Source of the DNA: CBDBJK01 sp965206395
GTDB lineage: Bacteria > Chloroflexota > Dehalococcoidia > Lucifugimonadales > CATOSD01
Assembly (NCBI GenBank): GCA_965206395.1
Contig: CBDBJK010000036.1
Location: forward strand, 62,001 to 126,000
Length of the DNA stretch: 64,000 nucleotides
Direction of reading: 5' to 3'
This document shows positions 18,147-27,162 of the stretch, in pieces. Within the stretch, counting starts at the first letter, position 1. Every line of letters starts with the position of its first letter. The position numbers and the translations under genes were made by a program. Below the pieces are notes generated by a model. The model saw only the letters and a program-made list of their open reading frames with translations, was not told where the DNA came from and made no database searches.

Positions 18147-19391
18147 ATGCGCCTGCTTCCTCGGCTCACTGGACTCTGGCGAAACGCCGACTTCGTAAGA
18201 CTCTTGGCTGGCAGCACCATATCCCGGTTTGGTTCGTTGCTGGGCGCGCTCAACTTTCTGGCAGTTGTGGAACTGGATGCCACGCCTTTCCAGATAGGCG
18301 TGCTCACTGCCGCCGGGGTAGCGCCGGGCCTGCTCTTTGGATTCGTGGCAGGAGTCTGGGCTGACCGAGCACGCAGGCGTCCCATTCTCATTTTGGCAGA
18401 TGTAGGTCGCGCGGTATCTCTGGCGTCTTTGCCGATAGCCTTTTACCTAGACATTCTCCGATTCGAGCACCTGTACGCCGTGGCCTTCTTCAATGGCGCA
18501 TGTATGACCTTCTTCGACGTTTCCTTTGGAGCGTACGTGCCCTCTCTAGTGAGACGCGATAACCTCATGGAGGCCAATAGCAAGCTGACGGCAAGCGAAT
18601 CTATCGTGGAGACCAGCGCATTCAGCGCAGGCGGGTGGATTGTTCAGCTATTTGGCTCTATGGTTGCCGTTGTCATCGACGCTTTCACGTTTCTAATTTC
18701 GGCATTGCTCTTGATGTCGATACGAGCGACGGAGTCCGTCTCCACATCAAAGGCCAAGCCTCAAAACGCGCCGCGAGAAGTCTGGGAGGGCTTCAGGTTC
18801 GTGTTGGGTAATCCTGTGCTGCGTGCGTTTACGGGCAGCGCCATAGCGGAGGGGCTACAGCACGGAATCGTCGGCGCGACAATCCTCATCTTTGGCGTGC
18901 GTGAGCTAGGGTTCGAGACGGGTGTGCTGGCGACGATATTCGCAATTGGAGGTATCAGCTCGCTAGTGGGCGCAAGCCTCACGATGAAAATAACGAGACG
19001 GTTCGGTGTAGGGCCGAGCCTCATAGTCGGGTTTCTGATGTTTGGCCTCGCCACTCTTCTGATTCCTCTGGCGCGAGGGCCTTTGATAGTCGCGGGGCTA
19101 TTCCTGGGGGCCGCGCAGATGTTCGATGGCGCATATATAGTCTACAGCATAAACGAAATCAGTCTCAGACAGGCAATCACGCCCGACAGAATGCTAGGGC
19201 GTGTGAACGCCAGCCTTCGTTTCGTGGGCATCGGAATGATTATGGTAGGCTCACTCCTGGGCGGATACCTGGCCGAAACCATCGGCTTGAGGTGGACATT
19301 GGTGGTGGGAGCGGGAAGCGGATTGCTTGGCGCTATACCGCTATTTCTATCTCCAATTCGCGACATAAAGGAAACGCCACTTGACGGGTAA
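18147..19391 (+). CDS. MFS exporter (MFS_3/EntS-like)
   Basis: A 414-residue membrane protein with about 12 helices. The N-terminal 'LWRNADFVRLLAGSTISRFGS' and the loop 2-3 motif 'GVWADRARRRPILILAD' are typical of the MFS_3 branch that includes the enterobactin exporter EntS and macrolide-efflux-like proteins. The substrate is not identifiable. ATG at 18147 has a poor ribosome site. The next gene starts 44 bases after its stop and may be cotranscribed. Confidence 0.85.
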   Translation: MRLLPRLTGLWRNADFVRLLAGSTISRFGSLLGALNFLAVVELDATPFQIGVLTAAGVAPGLLFGFVAGVWADRARRRPILILADVGRAVSLASLPIAFYLDILRFEHLYAVAFFNGACMTFFDVSFGAYVPSLVRRDNLMEANSKLTASESIVETSAFSAGGWIVQLFGSMVAVVIDAFTFLISALLLMSIRATESVSTSKAKPQNAPREVWEGFRFVLGNPVLRAFTGSAIAEGLQHGIVGATILIFGVRELGFETGVLATIFAIGGISSLVGASLTMKITRRFGVGPSLIVGFLMFGLATLLIPLARGPLIVAGLFLGAAQMFDGAYIVYSINEISLRQAITPDRMLGRVNASLRFVGIGMIMVGSLLGGYLAETIGLRWTLVVGAGSGLLGAIPLFLSPIRDIKETPLDG

Positions 19392-19435
19392 GGTATGATT
19401 CATAAGGAAATTTACGATTCGTTGGAGGACTGGAT

Positions 19436-20353
19436 TTGACTTCTCAGACTGATAGCCAGGGGCTTTCCCTGCATGATGCGGCGCGCGCTGCGGGCGTGGC
19501 TTTTGCGAAAGAGGCCGTGCCACAGGACAGGTTCGTCACGGCCAATGGCCTGCGATTCCATTACCTGGAATGGGGTGAGCCGGATAACCCGCCTATGCTG
19601 TTGCTGCATGGCTTCGCACAAACAGGCCACTCCTGGGACTTTGTGGCGCTCTCTCTTTGCGACAGGTTCCGAGTGATTGCCCTCGACCAGCGCGGTCACG
19701 GCGACAGTGAGTGGGCGGCAGATGGCGACTATTCGCCGGATACACAGCAGGTAGACCTTCATGCTATAGTCGAGTCAATCGACCTCAAAGATTTCGTCTT
19801 GATGGGGCTGTCTATGGGAGGAGCCAATGCTTTCACCTATGCGGCTCATCACCCTGAGAGGGTCAAAGCGCTCGTCATCGTGGACGCAGCGCCGCAGACA
19901 GAACGCAACGGCACCTCCCGCATACGTCAGTTTACGGCACAGGACGACGAACTGGACTCGATAGATGCCTTCGTCCAGAGAGTGGTTGGCTTCAATTCCC
20001 GACGCGACCCTCAGCAGGTCAGGGGCAGCCTGGCGCACAACCTCAAGCAATTGCCCAACGGCAAGTGGACGTGGAAGTACGACAGCCGGTTGAGGTCGCC
20101 CAACCGCAACATCGGACGAGACCCTGACACCGTTCAACGTCTGTGGGGTTACGTCGAGAGCCTTCAGTGCCCCACGCTCGTAGTGCGCGGCGGCGAGAGC
20201 GACGTTCTGGCTTCGGACACGGCTGGCGCGATGCACGAGCGCATTCCAAACGCCAGACTCACCACCGTCGAGAAGGCCGGACACCTGGTCCCGGGAGACA
20301 ATCCCGCAGGATTTCAGAAAGCAGTCATCGAGTTTCTGGCGGAGCTTGAGTGA
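19436..20353 (+). CDS. Alpha/beta hydrolase
   Basis: A 305-residue alpha/beta-hydrolase. The oxyanion-hole HG is in 'LLLHGFAQTGHSW', the nucleophile elbow is 'GLSMGG', and the catalytic histidine is in 'KAGHLVPGDNP'. TTG at 19436 is the start because GGAGG lies seven bases upstream; no ATG fits. Substrates in the family include esters, epoxides, haloalkanes and lactones. The conserved 'LDQRGHGDSEWA' segment is common to esterases and C-C hydrolases. The next gene starts about 30 bases downstream. Confidence 0.85.
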   Translation: MTSQTDSQGLSLHDAARAAGVAFAKEAVPQDRFVTANGLRFHYLEWGEPDNPPMLLLHGFAQTGHSWDFVALSLCDRFRVIALDQRGHGDSEWAADGDYSPDTQQVDLHAIVESIDLKDFVLMGLSMGGANAFTYAAHHPERVKALVIVDAAPQTERNGTSRIRQFTAQDDELDSIDAFVQRVVGFNSRRDPQQVRGSLAHNLKQLPNGKWTWKYDSRLRSPNRNIGRDPDTVQRLWGYVESLQCPTLVVRGGESDVLASDTAGAMHERIPNARLTTVEKAGHLVPGDNPAGFQKAVIEFLAELE

Positions 20354-20386
20354 GGTCTGCGTGATGAACTATTGGAGCAAAAGCGC

Positions 20387-21481
20387 ATGACCAGAATCGA
20401 CCAACAGACTCGCCGCCGTATGTCGCTGACCGGACTGACGGCGCTGGATGAACAACTCGCCTGTCCTGGATATATTTTGTATTCGCCTATGTATGGCCCT
20501 GGATCCGCGCTGTTAATCGACCTGAACGGAAAGGAAGTCCATCGATGGGACCTGCCCGACCCCCCTGGTCTGTACGGCTACCTCTTGCCTAATGGCAACC
20601 TATTCTACGGAGGCAAGATTGAGGACGACACCTGGGACCGCTTCCCACTCTGGAAGATGTTCAAGGGCGGTGTGATGATGGAAGTGGACTGGCATGGAAA
20701 GGTGTTGTGGGAGCATCGAGACCGCGAGCATCACCACGACGCGCGGCGCACGCCTTCCGGTGGCGCTATCTACCTCGCCGTGGAGCAGTTGTCAGATGAG
20801 GTGATCGCCAGAGTGAAAGGTGGCGTGCCTGGCACTGACGATGGCGGCATGTGGGCAGATGTAATCGTCGAGGTGGACGCTTCAGGCAAGCGCGTCTGGG
20901 AGTGGCACGCAATCGAGCATCTTGATTTCGAGGCTCACGAGATTACGTTCAACGACCCCCGTGACGAATGGACGCATGGCAACACCGTCGTTCCGCTGCC
21001 GGATGATAGAGTCCTGTTCAGCTTTCGCAACATCTCCACAGTGGGAATTATCGACAAAAAGAGCGGCAAGCTCGTCTGGAAGCTGGGATACGACGTGCTG
21101 TCCCAACAACATGACCCCAACGTGCTGCCCAACGGCAACATTCTGATATTCGACAACGGGTCGCACCGGAAAGATCAGGCTATGTCCTCCTCGCGGGTAA
21201 TCGAGGTTGATCCGAAGACAAGCGAGATCGTCTGGGAATACCATGACACGCCGCCGTTCAACTTCTTCAGCCCTTACATATCCGGCGCTCGACGGCTGCC
21301 CAACGGCAACACGCTGATAACCGAAGGCAACTTTGGCCGCATCTTCCAGGTGACTTCCGATGGAGAAGTCGTCTGGGAGTACATCAACCCCTATTTCGAC
21401 GCGAGACCGGACGGCATGGTGACAAACGCAGTGTTCCGGGTTAATCACTATACATCAAAAGAAATCCCCGCCTTGAGATAA
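20387..21481 (+). CDS. Arylsulfotransferase-like beta-propeller protein
   Basis: 364 residues of the bacterial aryl-sulfate sulfotransferase superfamily, with repeated propeller blades such as 'LIDLNGKEVHRWDLPD', 'HDPNVLPNGNILIFDNG' and 'RRLPNGNTLITEGNFGRIF'. The HD pair in 'QQHDPNVLPNGN' and the 'HHDARRTPSGG' histidines are candidate active-site residues. No signal peptide is seen, unlike periplasmic ASST, so activity on phenolic sulfates is uncertain. ATG 20387 follows TTGGAGC; a TTG at 20372 is an alternative. It probably shares a transcript with the hydrolase before it. Confidence 0.8.
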   Translation: MTRIDQQTRRRMSLTGLTALDEQLACPGYILYSPMYGPGSALLIDLNGKEVHRWDLPDPPGLYGYLLPNGNLFYGGKIEDDTWDRFPLWKMFKGGVMMEVDWHGKVLWEHRDREHHHDARRTPSGGAIYLAVEQLSDEVIARVKGGVPGTDDGGMWADVIVEVDASGKRVWEWHAIEHLDFEAHEITFNDPRDEWTHGNTVVPLPDDRVLFSFRNISTVGIIDKKSGKLVWKLGYDVLSQQHDPNVLPNGNILIFDNGSHRKDQAMSSSRVIEVDPKTSEIVWEYHDTPPFNFFSPYISGARRLPNGNTLITEGNFGRIFQVTSDGEVVWEYINPYFDARPDGMVTNAVFRVNHYTSKEIPALR

Positions 21482-21529
21482 ATTAGAGGCTGGTGTTTCA
21501 CCAAACGCATGACAGGAGCTTTTAGAAAA

Positions 21530-22804
21530 ATGGCGAACGCTGAGATCGTCTCCATAGGGTCTGAGCTTCTATTGGGCCAGATTGTCGACACCAACGCATC
21601 GTGGATGGCGCAGCGTCTTACCGAGCTTGGCGTCAACCTCTTTTACAAAAGCATCGTTGGCGACAACCTTGAACGCATGAAAGAGGTCATCGGCGGCGCG
21701 CTGGAGAGGTCGGACGTAGTCATCACGGGCGGCGGCATTGGCCCAACACAGGACGACCTGACCCGTCAAATCATAGCCGAGGTCACAGGCAGAAAGCTGG
21801 TGCTCGACCCTCACCTCAAGGAGCAGTTGGAGCATCGCTTCCAACATCGCGGCCTCATTATGACCCCCAACAACGAACGGCAGGCCTACATTCCAGAGGG
21901 CGCTATTGTGGTTGAGAACCCAAACGGCACAGCGCCGTCATTTATCGTCGAAGACCCTCGCGGCGTCATCTTTGCCCTTCCTGGCGTTCCCTTTGAGATG
22001 AAGTGGCTGTTCGAGAACGAGGTCATGCCCTACCTGCGCAGAAAGTTCAACCTCAACGAGATTATCAGTTACAGAGTGCGGAAGGTAGCCGAAATAGGGG
22101 AAAGCAGGGTTGACGACATTATAGGCCATCTCATCGCAGACTCCAGCAATCCCACCGTTGGCGTGCTGGCACATCCTGGTCAGGTCGACGTGCGAATTAC
22201 TGCCAAGGCCGCCAACAACGACGAGGCGATGACGCTGATTGCACCCGTTGAGGAAGAGGTGCGCCGACTGCTAGGACAGCACATCTTCGCGGTAGACGAG
22301 GCGACGATGGAGGACGCCGTCGGCAGGCTGCTTGTAGAGAAAGACATCAGCGTAGCCGCGTATGAAGACCTCACCGGTGGCCTGGTAGCCGAACGGCTTC
22401 AACAGGCCAGCCCAGAGCATTTTATAGAGGCGATCATAGGCAACAGCCCCGCGTCGATTCGCCGACTGCTGGCCTTCTCGCGCAGACCAGAGAGTGCAGA
22501 GAAGCTTCTGAGCGATCCTGAAGCTCTCACGAAGGAGTTGGCGTGGGCCGCTCGTGCAGTAGCAGGCAGCGACTTCGGGCTGGCCCTCCACGCCGTGCCC
22601 AATCCTGACGAACAGGCCGAGAACCTTGCCAGGGGTCAGACGTTCATTACCGTGACCGATGGCTCCGGCTTCAAGAGCCGCGCCTACAACTATGGAGGTC
22701 GCGGGCGACCCGACCGCACGCGAATGAGCCTGAACGCCATCGACTGGTGCGCACCGCGCTGCTGGAAGGCGTGGAGTAGACGCTCTGAACGGGGTCATGA
22801 TTAG
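21530..22804 (+). CDS. cinA: CinA family protein (3' frameshift)
   Basis: N-terminal molybdopterin-binding-like domain (MANAEIVSIGSELLLGQIVD, 'TGGGIGPTQDDLT') of the CinA/COG1058 type, acting in pyridine-nucleotide repair in characterised members, followed by a divergent C-terminal domain. The usual deamidase motif AESCTGG is replaced by 'YEDLTGG', so NMN deamidase activity is doubtful. Near 22743 one base seems missing: the annotated frame ends WCAPRCWKAW while the alternative frame gives the expected 'LVRTALLEGVE' and stops at 22779. ATG 21530 follows AGGAGC. Confidence 0.82.
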   Translation: MANAEIVSIGSELLLGQIVDTNASWMAQRLTELGVNLFYKSIVGDNLERMKEVIGGALERSDVVITGGGIGPTQDDLTRQIIAEVTGRKLVLDPHLKEQLEHRFQHRGLIMTPNNERQAYIPEGAIVVENPNGTAPSFIVEDPRGVIFALPGVPFEMKWLFENEVMPYLRRKFNLNEIISYRVRKVAEIGESRVDDIIGHLIADSSNPTVGVLAHPGQVDVRITAKAANNDEAMTLIAPVEEEVRRLLGQHIFAVDEATMEDAVGRLLVEKDISVAAYEDLTGGLVAERLQQASPEHFIEAIIGNSPASIRRLLAFSRRPESAEKLLSDPEALTKELAWAARAVAGSDFGLALHAVPNPDEQAENLARGQTFITVTDGSGFKSRAYNYGGRGRPDRTRMSLNAIDWCAPRCWKAWSRRSERGHD

Positions 22805-23086
22805 TCAGAGGGCCTGAGTCTGAGAAAACGGGCATTAGAGCGACATCTGACAGACCTGATGGGTTGGCTACGTCTTGACAGGCGGCCCTGTCTTGTTTAC
22901 GATGCAAGGGAATGCATTGGTGTTGTTGCAAGCATTCGTAAAAAATGGTGGCGTCCATCCTCTAATTAGAAGTTGCTGCCACTGACCCGCCAGTTGATAA
23001 AACCATCCTCATCAAGGTGCATTCGGTATTTTTGAATCGTTGAGTTTGGGCCAGGAGTTTAGCAAGCTTGGGCTGAGGGGTTGAGG

Positions 23087-23473
23087 ATGTCTGATAAGTA
23101 CAAGAGAGAAATCGAAGAAATTCTGAAGCAAGCTGGCGACATAGTGAGTCCGGAGAAGAGACGCCAGCCCAAGATCGGCTTATGGCGACTGATATGGCGG
23201 AACATCATCCGCTCTCTAGGGGGCAAGCTGTGGTCGTTTTCGCCGGGTCGCATCATGCTCATCGCCGTGGTTCTGTTTCTGCTATCCATGGTGTTCAGGG
23301 CTACTGGTTTGGGTATAGTTGGCCCGTTGGCCTGGGCTGGCTTGTTGCTATTCATCATCGGCTACGCCATGTTCTTCGTCCGGCCTCGGAAGGTCGAAAA
23401 ACTCTGGCGAGGCCAACCGATTGACGATACCGGGGAAACCTGGTGGAACCGCATTCGCCGCAAGTTCAAGTAG
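23087..23473 (+). CDS. Small two-helix membrane protein
   Basis: 128 residues from ATG 23087, with GAGGGG seven bases upstream. A basic amphipathic N-terminus of about 50 residues precedes two membrane helices (about 51-71 and 76-97), and a basic C-terminal tail ends WWNRIRRKFK. No recognised domain. A strong terminator follows. The 282-base gap before it holds only a weak hairpin (GACAGG/CCTGTC at 22877-22892). Confidence 0.65.
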   Translation: MSDKYKREIEEILKQAGDIVSPEKRRQPKIGLWRLIWRNIIRSLGGKLWSFSPGRIMLIAVVLFLLSMVFRATGLGIVGPLAWAGLLLFIIGYAMFFVRPRKVEKLWRGQPIDDTGETWWNRIRRKFK

Positions 23474-23505
23474 CCTTTCCTTTCTAAAAAACGCATCGCA
23501 CTATC

Positions 23506-23542
23506 AAAGCCCTCCATTGTTGTTTTCAAATGGAGGGCTTTT
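23506..23542 (+). terminator. Rho-independent terminator
   Basis: Stem AAAGCCCTCCATT / AATGGAGGGCTTT with a loop of about ten bases and a following TTGG; it can work in both directions. It ends the small membrane protein gene. Confidence 0.7.
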
Positions 23543-23593
23543 GGTTTGTTGTCGTAATGGCGTCCTCCAAGTGGGTTTGAAGCGGCGGAATCG

Positions 23594-23656
23594 CTGGTTA
23601 TCTTCATTGACAGTATTGGCGTCTAGCCTCTTCTTCATGCCATTTCTGTAGGTGTT
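23594..23656. repeat. Direct repeat, copy A (63 bp)
   Basis: Begins ctggttatcttcattgacag and ends 'ctgtaggtgtt'. A near-identical copy (two single-base differences in length) is at 24318-24382. The pair brackets the IS5 remnant at 23678. Confidence 0.85.
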
Positions 23657-23677
23657 GACAAGACTGAAAAGCCCTAG

Positions 23678-24316
23678 GGATACTCTGAACAAGTCTGGGC
23701 ATAGTAGCATAGAGAATAGCACTGTGTTCGGGGAGATAATTGATGGACCAGCCAACATTTGCGGACTTGGAATACGAGAGCAAGAAGCGCAAGACCCGCC
23801 GGGAGATATTCCTGGAGCGCATGGATGCTCTGATCCCGTGGGAACAGTGGAAGAGCGCATCCGTCCGTTCTATCCCAAAGGCCGTCGACCATATGAGTTG
23901 TCGGCGAGGATTGCGTCCAGTTGTTCTACAAAATCCTGGTATGGAGGACATCGCTCTAGGTCGAGTCGGTCGTAGGGTTGAAGCGATTCTGAACTTCCGC
24001 CATCTGCATTGTTGTTTAAACCGTCAAATGGCATCATAGAGGCGCCGTCATCGACGAAGAATCGTGCGGCTGAGCGAGACCCTTTGGTTTGTACACGTAG
24101 GCGCTGGCGTCGGGAGTGGTACACCATGAAGTACGACGCCAGCTGAACGTGCATGATGTGACGAAGCGCACCGATTGCTGCACGGTGGAGAGAAACGAGT
24201 GTGGGGGGATGCGGGGTATCAGGGAGTGGACAAGCGGTTGGAGAATCGAGAGTTGGATGTGGAGTGGCGAGTGGCGATGAGGCCCGGCCGGCGACGGCAC
24301 CTGGAGCCTGGCAGCC
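23678..24316 (+). mobile_element. IS5-family remnant, internally deleted
   Basis: Starts GGATACTCTGAACAAGTC right after a CTAG (23674-23677), matching the end of the element at window position 253. It encodes MDQPTFADLEYESKKRKTRR at 23743, then shifts frame near 23850. Scattered later pieces still resemble the transposase: 'ILNFRHL' near 23980, 'LNVHDVT' near 24145 and, in another frame, 'GDAGYQGVDKRLENRELD' near 24205-24255. The right end is not clear. It is a decayed copy and cannot move by itself. Confidence 0.75.
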
Positions 24317-24317
24317 A

Positions 24318-24382
24318 CTGGTTATCTTCATTGACAGTATTGGCGTTCTAGCCTCTTACTTCATGCCATTTCTGTAGGTGTT
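24318..24382. repeat. Direct repeat, copy B (65 bp)
   Basis: Second copy of the repeat at 23594, in the same orientation, differing by two inserted bases. Beyond it up to 24565 I see no gene I can support. Confidence 0.85.
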
Positions 24383-24565
24383 CGAGGCCACAACAGACTG
24401 AACGCCTCAACCACGACCTGGAACGTCACAAAGAGATCTCCAAAGAACGGAAGAACTCTGCCCATCCACGAGAGGTTCCCTAGATTGGTCTGAAGAAGCC
24501 ACCCCCATAATAGCGTTCTATGTCTTGGCGTGGGAAGTTCCAAAAAAGAGGAGGATTGGTCTGAA

Positions 24566-24925
24566 ATGAAAATATTTGCTATCTCGCTTACGCTTGTGGT
24601 TTTGTTTACACTTGTGTCTCTCCAAGAGGTGTTCGCAAGCCCTGAAACAGTCGGCCTTAGCGCTTTTACGGGCAGCGAGACAATAATCACGTTCGACTCC
24701 ATCGAGCATGGCGAAGAGATTACAACCCAATTCACGGACGTTGGAGCTACATTCTCTGGTGGCCTGTTTGGTAATACCTTTCCCTTCTTCACTGGACTAT
24801 TTTCTAATTCTGATCCAGGTAATACTATAGCATGTAATCTTAATTTCCCTGGATTCCCGTTAGAGGTCTTTGACGACATCACCGTGGACTTTAGCCCTCC
24901 GGTAGGTCTGGTAGGTTTTGATGTC
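24566..24925 (+). pseudogene. Secreted acidic-tail protein, 5' fragment
   Basis: 120 codons from ATG 24566, with GAGGAGG upstream. MKIFAISLTLVVLFTLVSLQ followed by EVFA-S is a clear signal peptide. The mature part (SPETVGLSAFTGSETIITFD and 'TTQFTDVGATFSGGLFG') looks like an extracellular beta-sandwich as found at the start of PEP-CTERM-type surface proteins. It is cut by an IS3 element with a GTC duplication; the protein continues in frame at 26252. Confidence 0.78.
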
Positions 24926-25014
24926 TGAGGTGGTACCCAAAAACTAGACAACTGGCTAAGAGAGAGTCCAGCTCCTAAAATAACCGGCAATTAACCGACG
25001 TGAAGGAGCAGGAC

Positions 25015-25299
25015 ATGAAGCAGACGAGGAATAAGCACAGTCCGGCGTTCAAGGCCAAGGTGGCCCTGGCCGCCCTTGCGGGGGAAGAGACCATCGCCCA
25101 GCTGGCCAGCCGATTTGAGGTCCATCCCAGTCAGATTCACGCCTGGAAAAGGGCCCTGGTGGAAGGAGCCCCGGAGCTATTTGCCACCAATCAGAAATCC
25201 CAGGAGAAAGCCAAGGAAGCTCAGATTAACCACCTCTACCGGCACATCGGCCAGCTGAAGGTGGAACGCGATTTTTTGTCGGAAAGGTCCGGTCTATGA
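25015..25299 (+). CDS. IS3-family OrfA (helix-turn-helix)
   Basis: 94 residues from ATG 25015, with AAGGAG upstream. The helix-turn-helix 'TIAQLASRFEVHPSQIHAWK' recognises the terminal repeats in this family, and a leucine-rich segment follows. The last codons overlap OrfB by ATGA; IS3 elements normally make an OrfAB fusion by a -1 shift near this boundary. A GTG 15 bases upstream is an alternative start. Confidence 0.88.
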   Translation: MKQTRNKHSPAFKAKVALAALAGEETIAQLASRFEVHPSQIHAWKRALVEGAPELFATNQKSQEKAKEAQINHLYRHIGQLKVERDFLSERSGL

Positions 25300-26231
25300 G
25301 TCGCAGCATACGGCGAGCCATGATAGACCGAGACCACCAGCAGCTGTCTTTGGTGCGTCAATGTATCCTGCTGGACGTCAGCCGGGCCTCGGTGTACTAC
25401 CGGCCGGTACCGACCAGGGCAGAAGACCTGGAGTTGATGGCCCTGATGGACCGTCAGTATTTGAAGACCCCCTTCTACGGCTCCAGGAAGATGAAGGCCT
25501 GGCTGCTGCAACAGGGCTATCTGGTGAGCCGAAAAAGGGTTCGAAGGCTGATGCGGTTGATGGGTCTGGAAGCCATCTACCGGCGTCCCAACACCAGCAA
25601 ACCAGCGCCGGGACACCGGATCTTTCCCTATCTGCTGAAGGGAGTGGAGGTTAATCGGGTCGACCAAGTCTGGGCCGCGGACATCACCTACATCCCCATG
25701 GCGAAGGGCTTCCTGTACCTGGTGGCCATCATGGACTGGCACAGCCGGCACGTGCTGGCCTGGAAGCTCTCCAACACCATGGACACCAGCTTCTGCGTGG
25801 CGGCGTTGGAGGAAGCCCTGGGTAAGGGACGACCGGAGATATTCAACACCGACCAGGGGAGTCAGTTCACCAGTGAGGCCTTTACCCAGACGTTGCAGGA
25901 GCAGAGGGTCCAGGTCAGCATGGATGGTAAGGGTAGGTACCTGGACAACATCTTCGTGGAGCGGCTGTGGCGGAGCATCAAGTACGAGGAGGTGTATCTG
26001 AAAGCTTACCAGACCGTCGCCGAGGCCCGAACTGGGATCAATGCCTACCTGGAGTTCTACAACCGGCAGAGGCCTCACCAGGCTTTGGGCTACCGGACCC
26101 CAGCAGAGGTGTACCAACATGGCCAGGAAGAAAGGGGAGCAGCAGCTGAAGAAGCAGGGCTGCCATCGGGCTTGGTGAAACCTAGCGCAGGGGTGGGAGA
26201 CTCTCTTAATTTAGCCCTCGTGCTGTCTTAA
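25296..26231 (+). CDS. IS3-family transposase OrfB
   Basis: 311 residues with the integrase-like catalytic core: first Asp in 'VWAADITYIP', second in 'FNTDQGSQFTS', Glu in 'DNIFVERLWRSIKYEEVY'. The N-terminal 'PFYGSRKMKAWL' and 'RVRRLMRLMGLEAIY' segments and the C-terminal 'YNRQRPHQALGYRTPAEVY' are standard. No damage is visible. The tail beyond about residue 275 is unlike the family core. Confidence 0.92.
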   Translation: MSRSIRRAMIDRDHQQLSLVRQCILLDVSRASVYYRPVPTRAEDLELMALMDRQYLKTPFYGSRKMKAWLLQQGYLVSRKRVRRLMRLMGLEAIYRRPNTSKPAPGHRIFPYLLKGVEVNRVDQVWAADITYIPMAKGFLYLVAIMDWHSRHVLAWKLSNTMDTSFCVAALEEALGKGRPEIFNTDQGSQFTSEAFTQTLQEQRVQVSMDGKGRYLDNIFVERLWRSIKYEEVYLKAYQTVAEARTGINAYLEFYNRQRPHQALGYRTPAEVYQHGQEERGAAAEEAGLPSGLVKPSAGVGDSLNLALVLS

Positions 26232-26248
26232 TAATGGGGTCCACCTTA

Positions 26249-27025
26249 GTCATCACAAATGACGTTGACGACACTACTGTAATCGTCCACAAGTTTTCTG
26301 GGGGATCGGCGGTCCCCACCGGAACCCTGGTATTTGACACCACTGACACTGAGGACAGCTTCATCGGTGTGCAAGATAATCAAGGCATCGACAGGTTGGT
26401 TTTTGATGCTGCCAACGTCTCCCTTGGGTCCATATGCGTAAATAACTTCCGATTTGAAGTTATCGTGCCGTTTGAGTTGAAAAAGCTGGCAATAGGAAGA
26501 TTGGCTCCTCATATTGACGAGTCCAAGCAAATTGGAGAGGCCATAAAGCAGATAGAAAAAAGCCTTGAGGACGACCTCTGGATAGATGGATTTCACCTTG
26601 ACCCCAAGGACGGCAAGAAGGTCTTCAAACGCGAACGGAAAGCCGTCAAGAAATTGATGAAGCTATATGACCAGGAAGTCGATGATGAGGACACGGACGG
26701 CGGGAGTATAAGCAGTGAGGCACTCGCTTCGGTTCAGAGAGCCATAGATGATCTTCTCAAAGCAGACAGTATCCTGGCCGAAGTGAGCCTTGAGGAAGCA
26801 ACGGATGCCCCTATTCTAGACCCTGAGCGGCAAGACAAGGTAGACAAAGAACTCGCACGCGCCCAGGAGGAATTGGCTAAGGGAGACGAAGACAGGCTTG
26901 CAGGGAAGCCTGACAAAGCAATCGACCATTACGGCAAATCATGGAAACATTCTACCAAAGCAATGAAGGAAAAGATGCGCTTGCCTGACGGCGACGATGA
27001 CGATGATGAAGAAGACGACGATTAG
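26249..27025 (+). pseudogene. Secreted acidic-tail protein, 3' fragment
   Basis: Continues the gene begun at 24566: across the removed element the frame reads VGFDV-ITNDVDDTTVIVH. After the beta-rich part (to about 'VSLGSICVNNFRFEV') come about 170 residues of charged helix ('IDESKQIGEAIKQIEKSLED' and 'GKPDKAIDHYGKSWKHSTKA') and a C-terminal run of Asp/Glu. The reconstructed protein has 377 residues. Such helical tails with 'KPDKAIDHY' are common in secreted proteins of environmental bacteria; their role is unknown. An acidic tail suggests calcium binding or surface association. Confidence 0.78.
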
Positions 27026-27055
27026 CCAGTACAGCTAACCTCCACAGAGTACGCT

Positions 27056-27090
27056 GGGCCAGAGGTATCACCTCTGGCCCAATTCTTTTT
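27056..27090 (+). terminator. Rho-independent terminator
   Basis: Stem GGGCCAGAGGT/ACCTCTGGCCC with a three-base loop followed by AATTCTTTTT. It ends the secreted acidic-tail gene and separates it from the convergent thiI. Confidence 0.9.
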
Positions 27091-27162
27091 ATCCTTACCA
27101 CTGAAAATTCAGCCGTATTTCCGTTCAATCGGTAAACAAGCCTTCCGCCGATTCAGCGGCCT

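Larger units (their letters stand above)
24926..26248 (+). mobile_element. IS3-family element, apparently intact
   Basis: 1323 bp. Ends TGAGGTGGTACCC (left) and, complemented, TAAGGTGGACCCC (right), typical for IS3. Target duplication GTC at 24923-24925 and 26249-26251. Both orfs are open and overlap as ATGA, so it may be active. Confidence 0.92.
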
